From: an uncultured Alphaproteobacteria bacterium
Lineage (GTDB): Bacteria; Pseudomonadota; Alphaproteobacteria; CAAHEQ01; UBA3637
Assembly (NCBI GenBank): GCA_944391545.1
Contig: CALXTZ010000081.1
Span: 1-6,149, forward strand
Length of the DNA stretch: 6,149 nucleotides
Reading direction: 5' to 3'
The notes under the pieces were generated by a model. The model was not told the origin of the DNA. It worked only from the letters and a program-made list of their open reading frames with translations, and did no database searches. A program made the position numbers and the translations under genes. Shown piece after piece: positions 1 through 5,364 of this stretch (the first letter of the stretch is position 1; every line of letters starts with the position of its first letter).

Positions 1-4
1 CGCA

Positions 5-39
5 GCCGCCGGCGGGCGTCAGAACGCCGGATCAGCGGC
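5..39 (+). other. GC-rich stem-loop at the head of the repeat
   Basis: Bases 9-14 (CCGGCG) pair with 25-30 (CGCCGG), and 5-8 (GCCG) pair with 36-39 (CGGC), giving a ten-base-pair GC stem with a five-base bulge at 31-35. A smaller competing hairpin is GGCGT (15-19) with ACGCC (24-28). The same structure recurs at 311-345 in copy 2. A second fold lies at 74-106: GGGTGA with TCACCC, enclosing GGC-GATA-GCC. The density of pairing suggests a structured transcript or a palindromic repeat element, by inspection only. Confidence 0.5.
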
Positions 40-199
40 AAGGTAATGTCGAGCATTGCGAGACAGCCCTTCAGGGTGAGGCGATAGCCGAATATTCCCT
101 TCACCCGCTCCAGTTTCTTTGTCTTTTTCCCGAAATTCTGTTCCGAATATCACATCATAAAAATTCACGTATGTCTTAATACGTTGGAATTTTTATTCG

Positions 200-240
200 T
201 TTGTTCGAAACATTTTTCGGAAAAAATTCTTCGAAACAAA
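200..240 (+). other. Long AT-rich stem-loop at the tail of the repeat
   Basis: Bases 200-209 pair with 230-240 with a single bulged A, and an inner stem of A/T pairs (212-217 with 222-227) closes on a CGGA loop. The same fold is present at 506-546. It has no T-run of its own, so it is not a classic terminator. In copy 1 its right arm overlaps the left arm of the terminator at 238-264, so the two hairpins would exclude each other at the base. Confidence 0.45.
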
Positions 241-264
241 AGGTCCCGTTTACGGGGCCTTTTT
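238..264 (+). terminator. Rho-independent terminator between repeat copies
   Basis: An AAAAGGTCCCG arm, TTTA loop and CGGGGCCTTTT arm form an 11-bp stem with one G-U wobble, flanked by A-run and T-run, which is the standard intrinsic terminator layout. It would end a + strand transcript entering from the left of the window, perhaps one containing the repeat itself. Copy 2 of the repeat lacks it, because homology ends inside its left arm. Confidence 0.8.
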
Positions 265-280
265 AATTGGATGCGTTGAA

Positions 281-304
281 TCGAACCCGGTCAAGAGGGT
301 TCGG
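281..304. repeat. Inverted repeat in the spacer just before copy 2
   Basis: TCGAACCC (281-288) and GGGTTCGG (297-304) pair over eight bases (one G-U) around an eight-base loop. Both arms resemble the T-arm core of a tRNA, but no acceptor stem, anticodon arm or D-arm can be drawn around them on either strand, so no tRNA is called. It ends 3 bases before the start of the known copy 2 sequence and may belong to the full repeat unit. Confidence 0.5.
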
Positions 305-306
305 AC

Positions 307-548
307 CGCAGCCGCCGGCGGGCGTCAGAACGCCGGATCAGCGGCAAGGTAATGTCGAGCATTGCGAGACAGCCCTTCAGGGTGAGGCGATAGCCGAATA
401 TTCCCTTCACCCGCTCCAGTTTCTTTGTCTTTTTCCCGAAATTCTGTTCCGAATATCACATCATAAAAATTCACGTATGTCTTAATACGTTGGAATTTTT
501 ATTCGTTTGTTCGAAACATTTTTCGGAAAAAATTCTTCGAAACAAAAG
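307..548. repeat. Direct repeat copy 2 (242 bp, exact)
   Basis: Identical to 1-242 over its whole length. After 548 the sequence diverges from copy 1: copy 1 continues into a terminator, while copy 2 continues into a short third piece of the same repeat. No substitutions separate the two copies, which suggests a recent duplication or ongoing homogenisation. A short open frame crossing this copy (267-485) is judged spurious because it simply reads through the repeat. Confidence 0.95.
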
Positions 549-614
549 TTTCTTCGGCGTTTCCTCGAAATTCTGTTCCGAATATCACATTATAAAAATT
601 TACGTATGTCTTAA
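548..614. repeat. Partial, diverged third copy of the repeat tail
   Basis: Positions 566-614 match 131-179 and 437-485 at 47 of 49 bases, with two C-to-T changes. Looser similarity, about 18 of 23 bases, continues leftward to about 543-548, corresponding to the pyrimidine-rich stretch near 108-130 of copy 1. Only the AT-rich tail is present; the GC-rich head is missing. It abuts the end of copy 2 directly, so the array reads full copy, spacer with terminator, full copy, tail piece. Confidence 0.85.
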
Positions 615-628
615 GATTGGAGCGTGTT

Positions 629-657
629 TTGACACCGTTGGCGCGGTTGATTATGAA
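629..657 (+). promoter_or_regulatory. Candidate sigma-70 promoter (distal)
   Basis: A perfect TTGACA (629-634) is followed after 17 bases by TATGAA (652-657), which matches four of six consensus -10 bases. Transcription would start near 664 and give a leader of about 130 bases containing the inverted repeat at 674-695. This is a consensus match by eye only. Confidence 0.4.
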
Positions 658-673
658 ACGACGGTTGGAAAAA

Positions 674-695
674 TTATTCCGAAAGCTCGGAATAA
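674..695. repeat. Perfect 9-bp inverted repeat in the leader
   Basis: TTATTCCGA (674-682) and TCGGAATAA (687-695) are exact reverse complements around an AAGC loop. No T-run follows on the + strand, so it is not a terminator for a gene on the left. It lies just downstream of the distal promoter candidate, where it could be an operator or an RNA hairpin in the leader. On the opposite strand an AATTTTT stretch follows, but no gene reads in from that side. Confidence 0.5.
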
Positions 696-745
696 AATAA
701 AATTTTACCAAAAGGATAAAAATCGTTCGTTTAATCACTTTTTAA

Positions 746-774
746 TTGAAATGCCGTGCTATTTTTTGTAGACT
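746..774 (+). promoter_or_regulatory. Candidate sigma-70 promoter (proximal)
   Basis: TTGAAA (746-751), 17 bases, then TAGACT (769-774): five of six and four of six consensus matches. The start would fall near 781, leaving a short leader that still contains the AAGGA site at 786-790. It could act instead of, or together with, the distal candidate. Confidence 0.35.
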
Positions 775-797
775 TTTTAAAAAGAAAGGATTAAGAG

Positions 798-1529
798 ATG
801 GTATCGCTTTTAAATAAAAAAAATCAACCGCATCGGACGATTTTGCTTATTCGCCACGGCGCGGCTCAATTTCGAGATAAAAAGAATTGGCAGGAAAAAG
901 CGGATCCGTTAATAGAGCTGTCGACAACGGGGCATCGGCATGGCTTTTATTTGTCTTTGTTTATGGAACATTTTTTACGCCAAAATCAGTTTAAACACGT
1001 AACGATTTATAACAGCCCTTTTCGTAGATGCTTGCAAACCGGTGCTTATTTATATCATGCGTTGCGTCAGGCCAATCTTGATCCGAGATGGATCAAAGAC
1101 GATCGTTTAACCGAACAGAATTTTTCATTTTTTCGGAAAATGGGATTGGAAAAGTGTCGACGGTTGTATCCGGTGGAAACACGTCTCTATGAAAAAACGT
1201 TGCAGGAAACCGGCCGATTTTATGCGCGCCCGCCTTTAGGCGAAAGCCGCGCGGATTTAACCGAAAGATGCATTGATTTTGTTCGCGATTTTCATCATCA
1301 ACCCGATGATTTATCGGTTATTGTCGCTCACGGAACGACGAACCGAGCGCTTTATATGTTGTTTTGTCATGAAACGGTCGCTTGGTTTGAACAAGAAACG
1401 CACAAAGAACATGCGTCTGTGATACGGCTTGAATTGCAAAAAGGCGACATGTATCGAGACGCCGGAACGATTTATCAACCGGCTTCATTTTATCTGCCTT
1501 TTGTTGACCGAAGCCGCGAACGGGATTAA
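798..1529 (+). CDS. Histidine phosphatase family protein (phosphoglycerate mutase-like)
   Basis: This 243-residue protein belongs by motif to the histidine phosphatase superfamily, whose members form a phosphohistidine intermediate while removing or moving phosphate groups. The hallmark RHG is at residues 19-21 with H20 as the catalytic histidine. The second basic site is SPFRRCLQT (73-81). The likely acid is E106, in the segment LTEQNF. A PPLGES...D...R segment (145-157) and the second histidine in VAHGT (176-180) follow the family order. There is no signal peptide or membrane segment, so it is probably cytosolic. The start is supported by AAGGA 7 bases upstream. It faces the glycosyltransferase gene with 2 bp between the two stops and appears to be transcribed alone. 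The substrate is not readable: it could be a sugar phosphate, a nucleotide, a phosphoglycerate or a protein. I am sure of the family and unsure of the function. Confidence 0.9.
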   Translation: MVSLLNKKNQPHRTILLIRHGAAQFRDKKNWQEKADPLIELSTTGHRHGFYLSLFMEHFLRQNQFKHVTIYNSPFRRCLQTGAYLYHALRQANLDPRWIKDDRLTEQNFSFFRKMGLEKCRRLYPVETRLYEKTLQETGRFYARPPLGESRADLTERCIDFVRDFHHQPDDLSVIVAHGTTNRALYMLFCHETVAWFEQETHKEHASVIRLELQKGDMYRDAGTIYQPASFYLPFVDRSRERD

Positions 1530-1531
1530 AG

Positions 1532-2767
1532 CTAAACATGTTCGGTTTTAAATTTAACGGGCGCTCTTTTGACGCATAAAATGCCTAAAGCGGCCAGAGC
1601 CGGCCAACTGATGAGTAAACTTTCGCACAAGCCGGCGGCCAGAGCTTTCCAAAAAGATGTCTTTAAGCGGTATTTGTGTATAAACAAGTGAACGGATTGT
1701 CCGTATTCCAGACAATAAAAAGCTAAAAAGGCAACAGCGCTGACAGACCCTGAAAGCGCGCAGAAAATCGCTCCCAATATCACCGGAGAAATCAAACACC
1801 AGGCAAAATAAGCATAAAAACCTTCCAGCATGATGACAAAGGCGCGTAATTTGTTGGCTTGATACGCTGCCGGATGTTCTTGTCGGAACCGTTTATAGTA
1901 AATCGGAAAGTACATGGGACCGTATGCCCACGTTATTTTTTGTTTAAAGCCTGCTTTCCACGTTGTCGGCACATCAGCCAGTTCAATGACGGGGAGGGCA
2001 TCCATTCGTTTGTTCATTGCGCTGATTACGTATCCGAGTGCGACATCTTCAATCGGAACCGCTTCGCTGAAACCGTTCAAAGCCTGCATTTCTTTTAAAT
2101 TAATGCATAGACCGTGACCGACCGCATTTAACAAAAACCAACCGTGTGTCCATTTGTTCAGTTGAACGCGTTTCAGTTCCTGAACGATTTTCCAGCGCGA
2201 TTGATAAATGGCATTGCCTTTTTGGAAAAAATCAACTTTGGCGTAATTAGACAGAAAGAAAGCCGTCTGTTGAATGATGAGTCGATCGGCATTGATGGCT
2301 TCGATAAACGCCTTAAAACCATCTTGTGTGACATCGGTGTCTATGTCAAGCGTCATGATCCATGTGTTTTTCGGATCTGTTTTAATGGACGCGATGGCAT
2401 AATTATTCTGGTGGGCATGCGTTCCGACAATCGGGCATTCCAAAATATGAAATAAAGTGTTGTTTTGGACGGATTGCCGCGCCAGCTCCAATGTCGGATT
2501 TCGGCCTGAAGAGTCGCGTTCTTTGATCGTGCCGACGATAAGAACCGTTACATTTTCAAAGGGCGCCAGATCTTGCGACAATCGAGCAATTGTTTGGCGG
2601 ATTTGGGCTGTTTCTTTGTATACTTTTAAAATCAGATAAAGCTTTTTGCCGGGCTTCAGTTGAACCTGTGCGGGGGCTTGGTATGTTTTGAGCCGTCTGA
2701 TATTAATAAAGGCGAACAGGTTATTCATAATGCTGCAAAAACACAGAAAAGAAAAAAAGACTGACAT
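1532..2767 (-). CDS. Membrane-associated family 2 glycosyltransferase
   Basis: A 411-residue protein with an N-terminal hydrophobic segment (about 2-22), a cytosolic GT-A domain and a C-terminal membrane region (about 308-398, three or four hydrophobic segments). Visible family marks are LILKVYKE near 45-52, the DIDTD metal-binding DxD-type site (141-145), PIEDVALGY with the probable acidic base E240/D241, and QKITW (276-280), a reduced form of the QxxRW motif that lacks its arginine. This layout is that of inner-membrane GT2 enzymes which elongate or transfer sugars from nucleotide-sugar donors. The frame is open to 2818, but I chose the ATG at 2767 because GAGGAGG lies 6 bases upstream of it; a start at 2818 would fall in the likely -35 box. 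It is transcribed divergently from the kinase operon. Donor and acceptor are unknown; a surface polysaccharide or glycolipid role is inferred. Confidence 0.88.
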   Translation of the reverse strand: MSVFFSFLCFCSIMNNLFAFINIRRLKTYQAPAQVQLKPGKKLYLILKVYKETAQIRQTIARLSQDLAPFENVTVLIVGTIKERDSSGRNPTLELARQSVQNNTLFHILECPIVGTHAHQNNYAIASIKTDPKNTWIMTLDIDTDVTQDGFKAFIEAINADRLIIQQTAFFLSNYAKVDFFQKGNAIYQSRWKIVQELKRVQLNKWTHGWFLLNAVGHGLCINLKEMQALNGFSEAVPIEDVALGYVISAMNKRMDALPVIELADVPTTWKAGFKQKITWAYGPMYFPIYYKRFRQEHPAAYQANKLRAFVIMLEGFYAYFAWCLISPVILGAIFCALSGSVSAVAFLAFYCLEYGQSVHLFIHKYRLKTSFWKALAAGLCESLLISWPALAALGILCVKRAPVKFKTEHV

Positions 2768-2789
2768 GATGTTCCTCCTCTTTTTTAAT

Positions 2790-2818
2790 AGGATATTCTC
2801 TTTTTGGTGGAAAATCAA
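2790..2818 (-). promoter_or_regulatory. Promoter candidate for the membrane glycosyltransferase
   Basis: Read on the minus strand, TTGATT (2818-2813), 17 bases, TATCCT (2795-2790), then a GAGGAGG site before the ATG at 2767. Both hexamers match four of six consensus positions. It lies back to back with the + strand promoter at 2827-2855, the two -35 boxes being 8 bp apart, so one bound regulator could affect both. Confidence 0.5.
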
Positions 2819-2826
2819 TATATCAT

Positions 2827-2855
2827 TTGACAGGAAAGGTTTTTGAAATTATACT
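2827..2855 (+). promoter_or_regulatory. Strong promoter for the kinase-HAD-glycosyltransferase operon
   Basis: A perfect TTGACA (2827-2832), a 17-base spacer and TATACT (2850-2855, five of six). The start would be near 2862, giving a short leader with a GGGGAGGA ribosome site at 2869-2876. This is the best promoter match in the window. Confidence 0.75.
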
Positions 2856-2880
2856 TTAATTTAAATTCGGGGAGGATTTT

Positions 2881-3492
2881 ATGATGATTATCGCATTAGA
2901 GGGTGGTGTTTGCAGCGGTAAAACGACTTTGTGTCGCCGGTTGCAGGAAAAAGGATTTATGCATGTGAGCGAACATATGACGTTTTTGTCGCCCCAAGAT
3001 TGGGAAAGGTTCGGGCAAATCGATCCTGTTCATCGGATTGATTTTTTATTGGCTGTTGAAGAAAAGCGGCAGGCTTTGATGGCGCGGTTGTTGGATATGG
3101 GACAAAACATCGTGTTGGATCGAACTTTTTTGAGCTTGTATGCGTTTGAATACGCAAAAGGCCGGTTTGAAAAAGCGGAAGAATTTAAGGAAAAAAGAAA
3201 ATCTTTTTTAAATCCGGATCTGATTTTGTTTTTGTCTGTCGACGAACAAACGCGCCGGCGCCGCTCCATGCAACGAGGCGATTCATTTACGGCCGAGTCT
3301 GATTTTTTTCTGCAGGATTCGTTTAACAACGGGTTGAAATTGTTTTTCAAAGAAAATCAATCCTATTTTAATGTGTGTTTTTTGGATTCGTCTCATTTGA
3401 CGGTGGATGAACTTTGTCCTTTGATTTGTGTACCGCAAAAAGTATCTTCTTTTCCGATAGGAGAATTTTATGATAAAAGTCGTCTTTATTGA
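2881..3492 (+). CDS. P-loop kinase-like protein (deoxynucleoside/thymidylate kinase-like or AAA_28-type)
   Basis: A 203-residue P-loop NTPase with a Walker A motif GGVCSGKTT (8-16, invariant K14). Other kinase-like marks are an acidic residue E31 after the first helix, LDRTFLS (79-85) resembling the DR-S motif of thymidylate and deoxynucleoside kinases, PDLILFL (112-118) before the lid, and an arginine-rich lid at 125-132. This pattern fits an enzyme that phosphorylates a small molecule using ATP; a nucleoside or nucleotide is the closest guess. No membrane segment or signal peptide is seen. Two ATGs are adjacent (2881 and 2884) behind the same GGAGG, with spacing of 5 or 8 bases, so the first methionine may not be used. 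It is the first gene of an overlapping operon and its last 23 bases overlap the HAD gene. The P-loop is certain; the substrate is not. Confidence 0.82.
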   Translation: MMIIALEGGVCSGKTTLCRRLQEKGFMHVSEHMTFLSPQDWERFGQIDPVHRIDFLLAVEEKRQALMARLLDMGQNIVLDRTFLSLYAFEYAKGRFEKAEEFKEKRKSFLNPDLILFLSVDEQTRRRRSMQRGDSFTAESDFFLQDSFNNGLKLFFKENQSYFNVCFLDSSHLTVDELCPLICVPQKVSSFPIGEFYDKSRLY

Positions 3493-4093
3493 TTGGAATG
3501 AAACGTTAAGTTTCGGTAAGTTTTATTGTCATTTGGCCAAAGAAAATCCGGCTTTGTTTCAGTATTTGGAGCAAAAGTTATTTCAGGATCATAAAGAAAT
3601 GATTCGACCTTGGATGTTGGGACGGGTCAAGTTTGAAGACATTTGCAGAGTTTTGGCAAACGATTCTTTGTCGACATCGCAAATAACGCAGCATTTTATT
3701 GATGGATTTAAACATTTAAAAATAGCCGATTCGAAAATATTTGCGCTTATTCAGGAAATCCGCCGTAAAGGCTGTCCCGTTTTGATTGCAACCGATCATA
3801 TGGATGTTTTCGGGCGGTATGCTTATCCGTTGCATCACTTGGAACAGTTTTTTGACGGCTACATTTGTTCGGCTGAAGTCGGTGCATTTAAAGCAGATAA
3901 AGATGATGCTGGACGGCTGCCTTTTTTCGAGACTTATCGGCAGGCACACGGATTGGCATACCCGGAAATGGCACTCATTGATAATTCCGTGTGGAGTACC
4001 GATTCGGCTAAAAGTGTCGGTATGTGGGCCATTCAAATTAAAACACCGCAGGATGTTCAGGCAGCTTTGGAAGAAATAAATGAGATGCTCTAA
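3470..4093 (+). CDS. HAD-like hydrolase with atypical motif I
   Basis: A 207-residue protein with the haloacid dehalogenase fold signature. The nucleophile segment FIDWNETL has D8, but the second aspartate of the usual DxD is N10. Motif II is probably T108 in LIATDH. Motif III is a lysine in GAFKADK (K141 or K144). Motif IV is ALIDNS...D, with D171 and possibly D178. The helical stretch between motifs I and II (about 18-95) is a type 1 cap. Most HAD members are cytosolic phosphatases acting on small phosphorylated metabolites. The D-to-N change removes the usual general acid/base and may lower or alter activity. GGAGA lies just upstream of the ATG, which sits inside the kinase gene (23-bp overlap); the 3' end overlaps the next gene by 14 bp. 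Coupling to the kinase suggests the two act on the same or successive compounds, which is inference. Confidence 0.82.
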   Translation: MIKVVFIDWNETLSFGKFYCHLAKENPALFQYLEQKLFQDHKEMIRPWMLGRVKFEDICRVLANDSLSTSQITQHFIDGFKHLKIADSKIFALIQEIRRKGCPVLIATDHMDVFGRYAYPLHHLEQFFDGYICSAEVGAFKADKDDAGRLPFFETYRQAHGLAYPEMALIDNSVWSTDSAKSVGMWAIQIKTPQDVQAALEEINEML

Positions 4094-5306
4094 ATCCCTG
4101 TTGGCTCCTTTTTTAAAAGAAGTCGCTTTTTCGCCGACGGAGACGGCGGCTTTTCCGAAGGCCTCTTTTTTATTCGTGACATATAATCGTTGTCCGCATG
4201 CGGATTACCGAAAAAATCCGTTGACGTGGGCTGTTCAAACGGTTTTGGCAAATCGTTACGCGCAAGTGGATGAGTTTATTTTTGTGGATGACTGTTCAAC
4301 GGATTATACGGCCGACACGATTCGACGACTGGAAAAAGAATATCATCTTTCCGTTGTTTATACGCGCAACAAGACGCATAAAGAGTTTTCTTATAATCGG
4401 GCGCAAGGTGTTTTGTTGTCGTCGCATGATTTGATTTTCATGGGCGATGATGATTGTCTGTTCAGTCCTTTGTTTGTGGCGGGCAGTCTTTTTTCTTTTG
4501 CGCGGTTGAAAAAACAAGTTCCGAATTTGGGATTGTTGAATTTAAATGTCTATGATAAAAGCACTTATCCGCTGCGCGTGCGGCCGTTGTCGGAAATCGG
4601 CCGGATAGATTATGAAAAAACTTTTTTTTATCATGGCTTTGACTCTTTTCCTGAACCTTATCTGACGCATCCCGTTTATTTGGATAAAGCGCACTTTCTT
4701 TTAATGCCTTTTCGCGTAGACACGTTTAAAGGCGTTAATTTGGTTTCTCGGGAAGAGTTGTTAAAGGCCGGCAATTACTTGGATTTATCCATGTGGCCGT
4801 ACGGTTATTCGGAACATATCGAATTGGCGCGTCAAATGGCGCAAGCCGGCGTAGCGGTTTATCATCAACCGGATCCGAAGATTTATGCTGTTCATTTGAA
4901 ATACGGCTCTAAATCAAGAGATGTTTATGACGGCCGATGTCGATCTTATCATGTGCCGGGGACAGACTATACATTGGGGCAGCTGATTGCAATGTCCGAA
5001 GAACCGAGACCGGGTTCCGGTTCAAGGTGTGCACCCGAACTTTTCCACGAAGTCGAAATCGGCACGCTCTTTTCTTTTTATTTAAAGATTTCAAAAGAGG
5101 CCGGTATTCGGTTTGCCGTAAAAGAATATCGTCAGTTTGTGGAACAAAATAAAGTCTTTTCAACAACGCCGGCTTATTCAATACAGTCAAAAACAGAAAG
5201 AAATGCGATTTGGGAACGCGGTATTCTCAAAGGAATTGCCGTCTCCATGAAGCAAACGGGGAAAGATTTTTCATCGGTTTTTGATGAAATCAGACGCGCT
5301 CTTTAA
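4080..5306 (+). CDS. Soluble GT-A (family 2-like) glycosyltransferase
   Basis: A 408-residue protein whose N-terminal half is a GT-A nucleotide-sugar-binding domain. FLFVTYNRCP (30-39) is the first strand, FIFVDDCSTDYT (66-77) is the typical GT2 nucleotide-binding turn, and FMGDDDCLFSP (120-130) contains the metal-binding acidic cluster. WPYGYSEHIELARQMAQAG (239-257) resembles the catalytic WG-ED-EL segment of the galactosyltransferase C-terminal type, with E245 as a candidate base, followed by H272. Residues after about 300 have no recognised domain. There is no signal peptide or membrane segment, unlike the other glycosyltransferase here, so it should be cytosolic or peripheral. The start lies inside the HAD stop region (14-bp overlap) behind a GGAAG site, implying coupled translation. 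Donor and acceptor are unknown. The family is confident; the exact linkage type is not readable. Confidence 0.85.
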   Translation: MRCSKSLLAPFLKEVAFSPTETAAFPKASFLFVTYNRCPHADYRKNPLTWAVQTVLANRYAQVDEFIFVDDCSTDYTADTIRRLEKEYHLSVVYTRNKTHKEFSYNRAQGVLLSSHDLIFMGDDDCLFSPLFVAGSLFSFARLKKQVPNLGLLNLNVYDKSTYPLRVRPLSEIGRIDYEKTFFYHGFDSFPEPYLTHPVYLDKAHFLLMPFRVDTFKGVNLVSREELLKAGNYLDLSMWPYGYSEHIELARQMAQAGVAVYHQPDPKIYAVHLKYGSKSRDVYDGRCRSYHVPGTDYTLGQLIAMSEEPRPGSGSRCAPELFHEVEIGTLFSFYLKISKEAGIRFAVKEYRQFVEQNKVFSTTPAYSIQSKTERNAIWERGILKGIAVSMKQTGKDFSSVFDEIRRAL

Positions 5307-5314
5307 AATAACCC

Positions 5315-5343
5315 TTTTCAAATAAAAAGGGGTACGATATACT
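5315..5343 (+). promoter_or_regulatory. Promoter candidate for the flavin reductase-rubredoxin gene
   Basis: TTTTCA (5315-5320), 17 bases, TATACT (5338-5343): four and five of six consensus matches. The start would be near 5350. A small hairpin, CCCTTTT with AAAAGGG (5312-5318 and 5323-5330), overlaps the -35 and spacer. It lacks a following T-run, so it does not look like a terminator for the upstream operon, but it could bind a regulator. Transcription from the upstream operon may also read through. Confidence 0.5.
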
Positions 5344-5364
5344 TAAAGGCCAAAGGAGAGAAAA

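Larger units (their letters stand above)
1..242. repeat. Direct repeat copy 1 (242 bp seen, left edge cut by window)
   Basis: This stretch recurs base for base at 307-548, an offset of 306. The left edge coincides with the window edge, so the true unit may extend further left. The first 110 bases are GC-rich and full of inverted repeats, and the rest is AT-rich. Identity to the second copy stops at 242/548, inside the left arm of the terminator at 238-264. It is not convincingly coding in any frame. It could be a structured noncoding RNA, a mobile intergenic repeat or a duplicated gene-flanking region; the sequence alone does not decide. Confidence 0.95.
615..797. other. Gene-free leader upstream of the histidine phosphatase gene
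   Basis: No coding potential is convincing here; an open frame at 490-771 begins inside the repeat and has no recognisable family features. The stretch holds two promoter candidates, a perfect 9-bp inverted repeat (674-695) and a 12-bp A/T palindrome (773-784), and leads into the start of the next gene. Confidence 0.6.

Noticed and set aside
276..345. Possible tRNA, suggested by T-arm-like GGTTCG and CGAACC sequences
   Set aside because: No acceptor stem, anticodon arm or D-arm can be drawn around them on either strand, and the two arms simply pair with each other.
267..485. Open frame of 72 codons running from the spacer into repeat copy 2
   Set aside because: It reads through the GC-rich structured repeat, has no ribosome site, and shows no domain or protein-like pattern. 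It begins within the T-run region of a terminator. Treated as chance.
1..614. CRISPR array
   Set aside because: The repeat unit is 242 bp with a single 64-bp spacer, far from CRISPR repeat sizes, and no cas-like gene is nearby.
490..771. Open frame of 93 codons across the repeat tail and leader
   Set aside because: It crosses the repeat boundary, reads the repeated tail in different frames, lacks a good ribosome site and has a biased, Phe/Lys/Ile-rich composition typical of AT-rich noncoding DNA.
773..784. Twelve-base palindrome CTTTTTAAAAAG before the phosphatase gene
   Set aside because: Made only of A/T runs with one end pair, and expected by chance in such AT-rich leader sequence. Noted but not interpreted.
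1517..1549. Possible terminator CGAAC...GTTCG followed by GTTTT after the phosphatase gene
   Set aside because: The five-pair stem with an 18-base loop and a short T-run is too weak to call.
2768..2818. Longer N-terminus for the membrane glycosyltransferase starting at 2818
   Set aside because: The added 17 residues are charged and precede a strong GAGGAGG site and ATG at 2767. The 2818 start would lie within the promoter itself.
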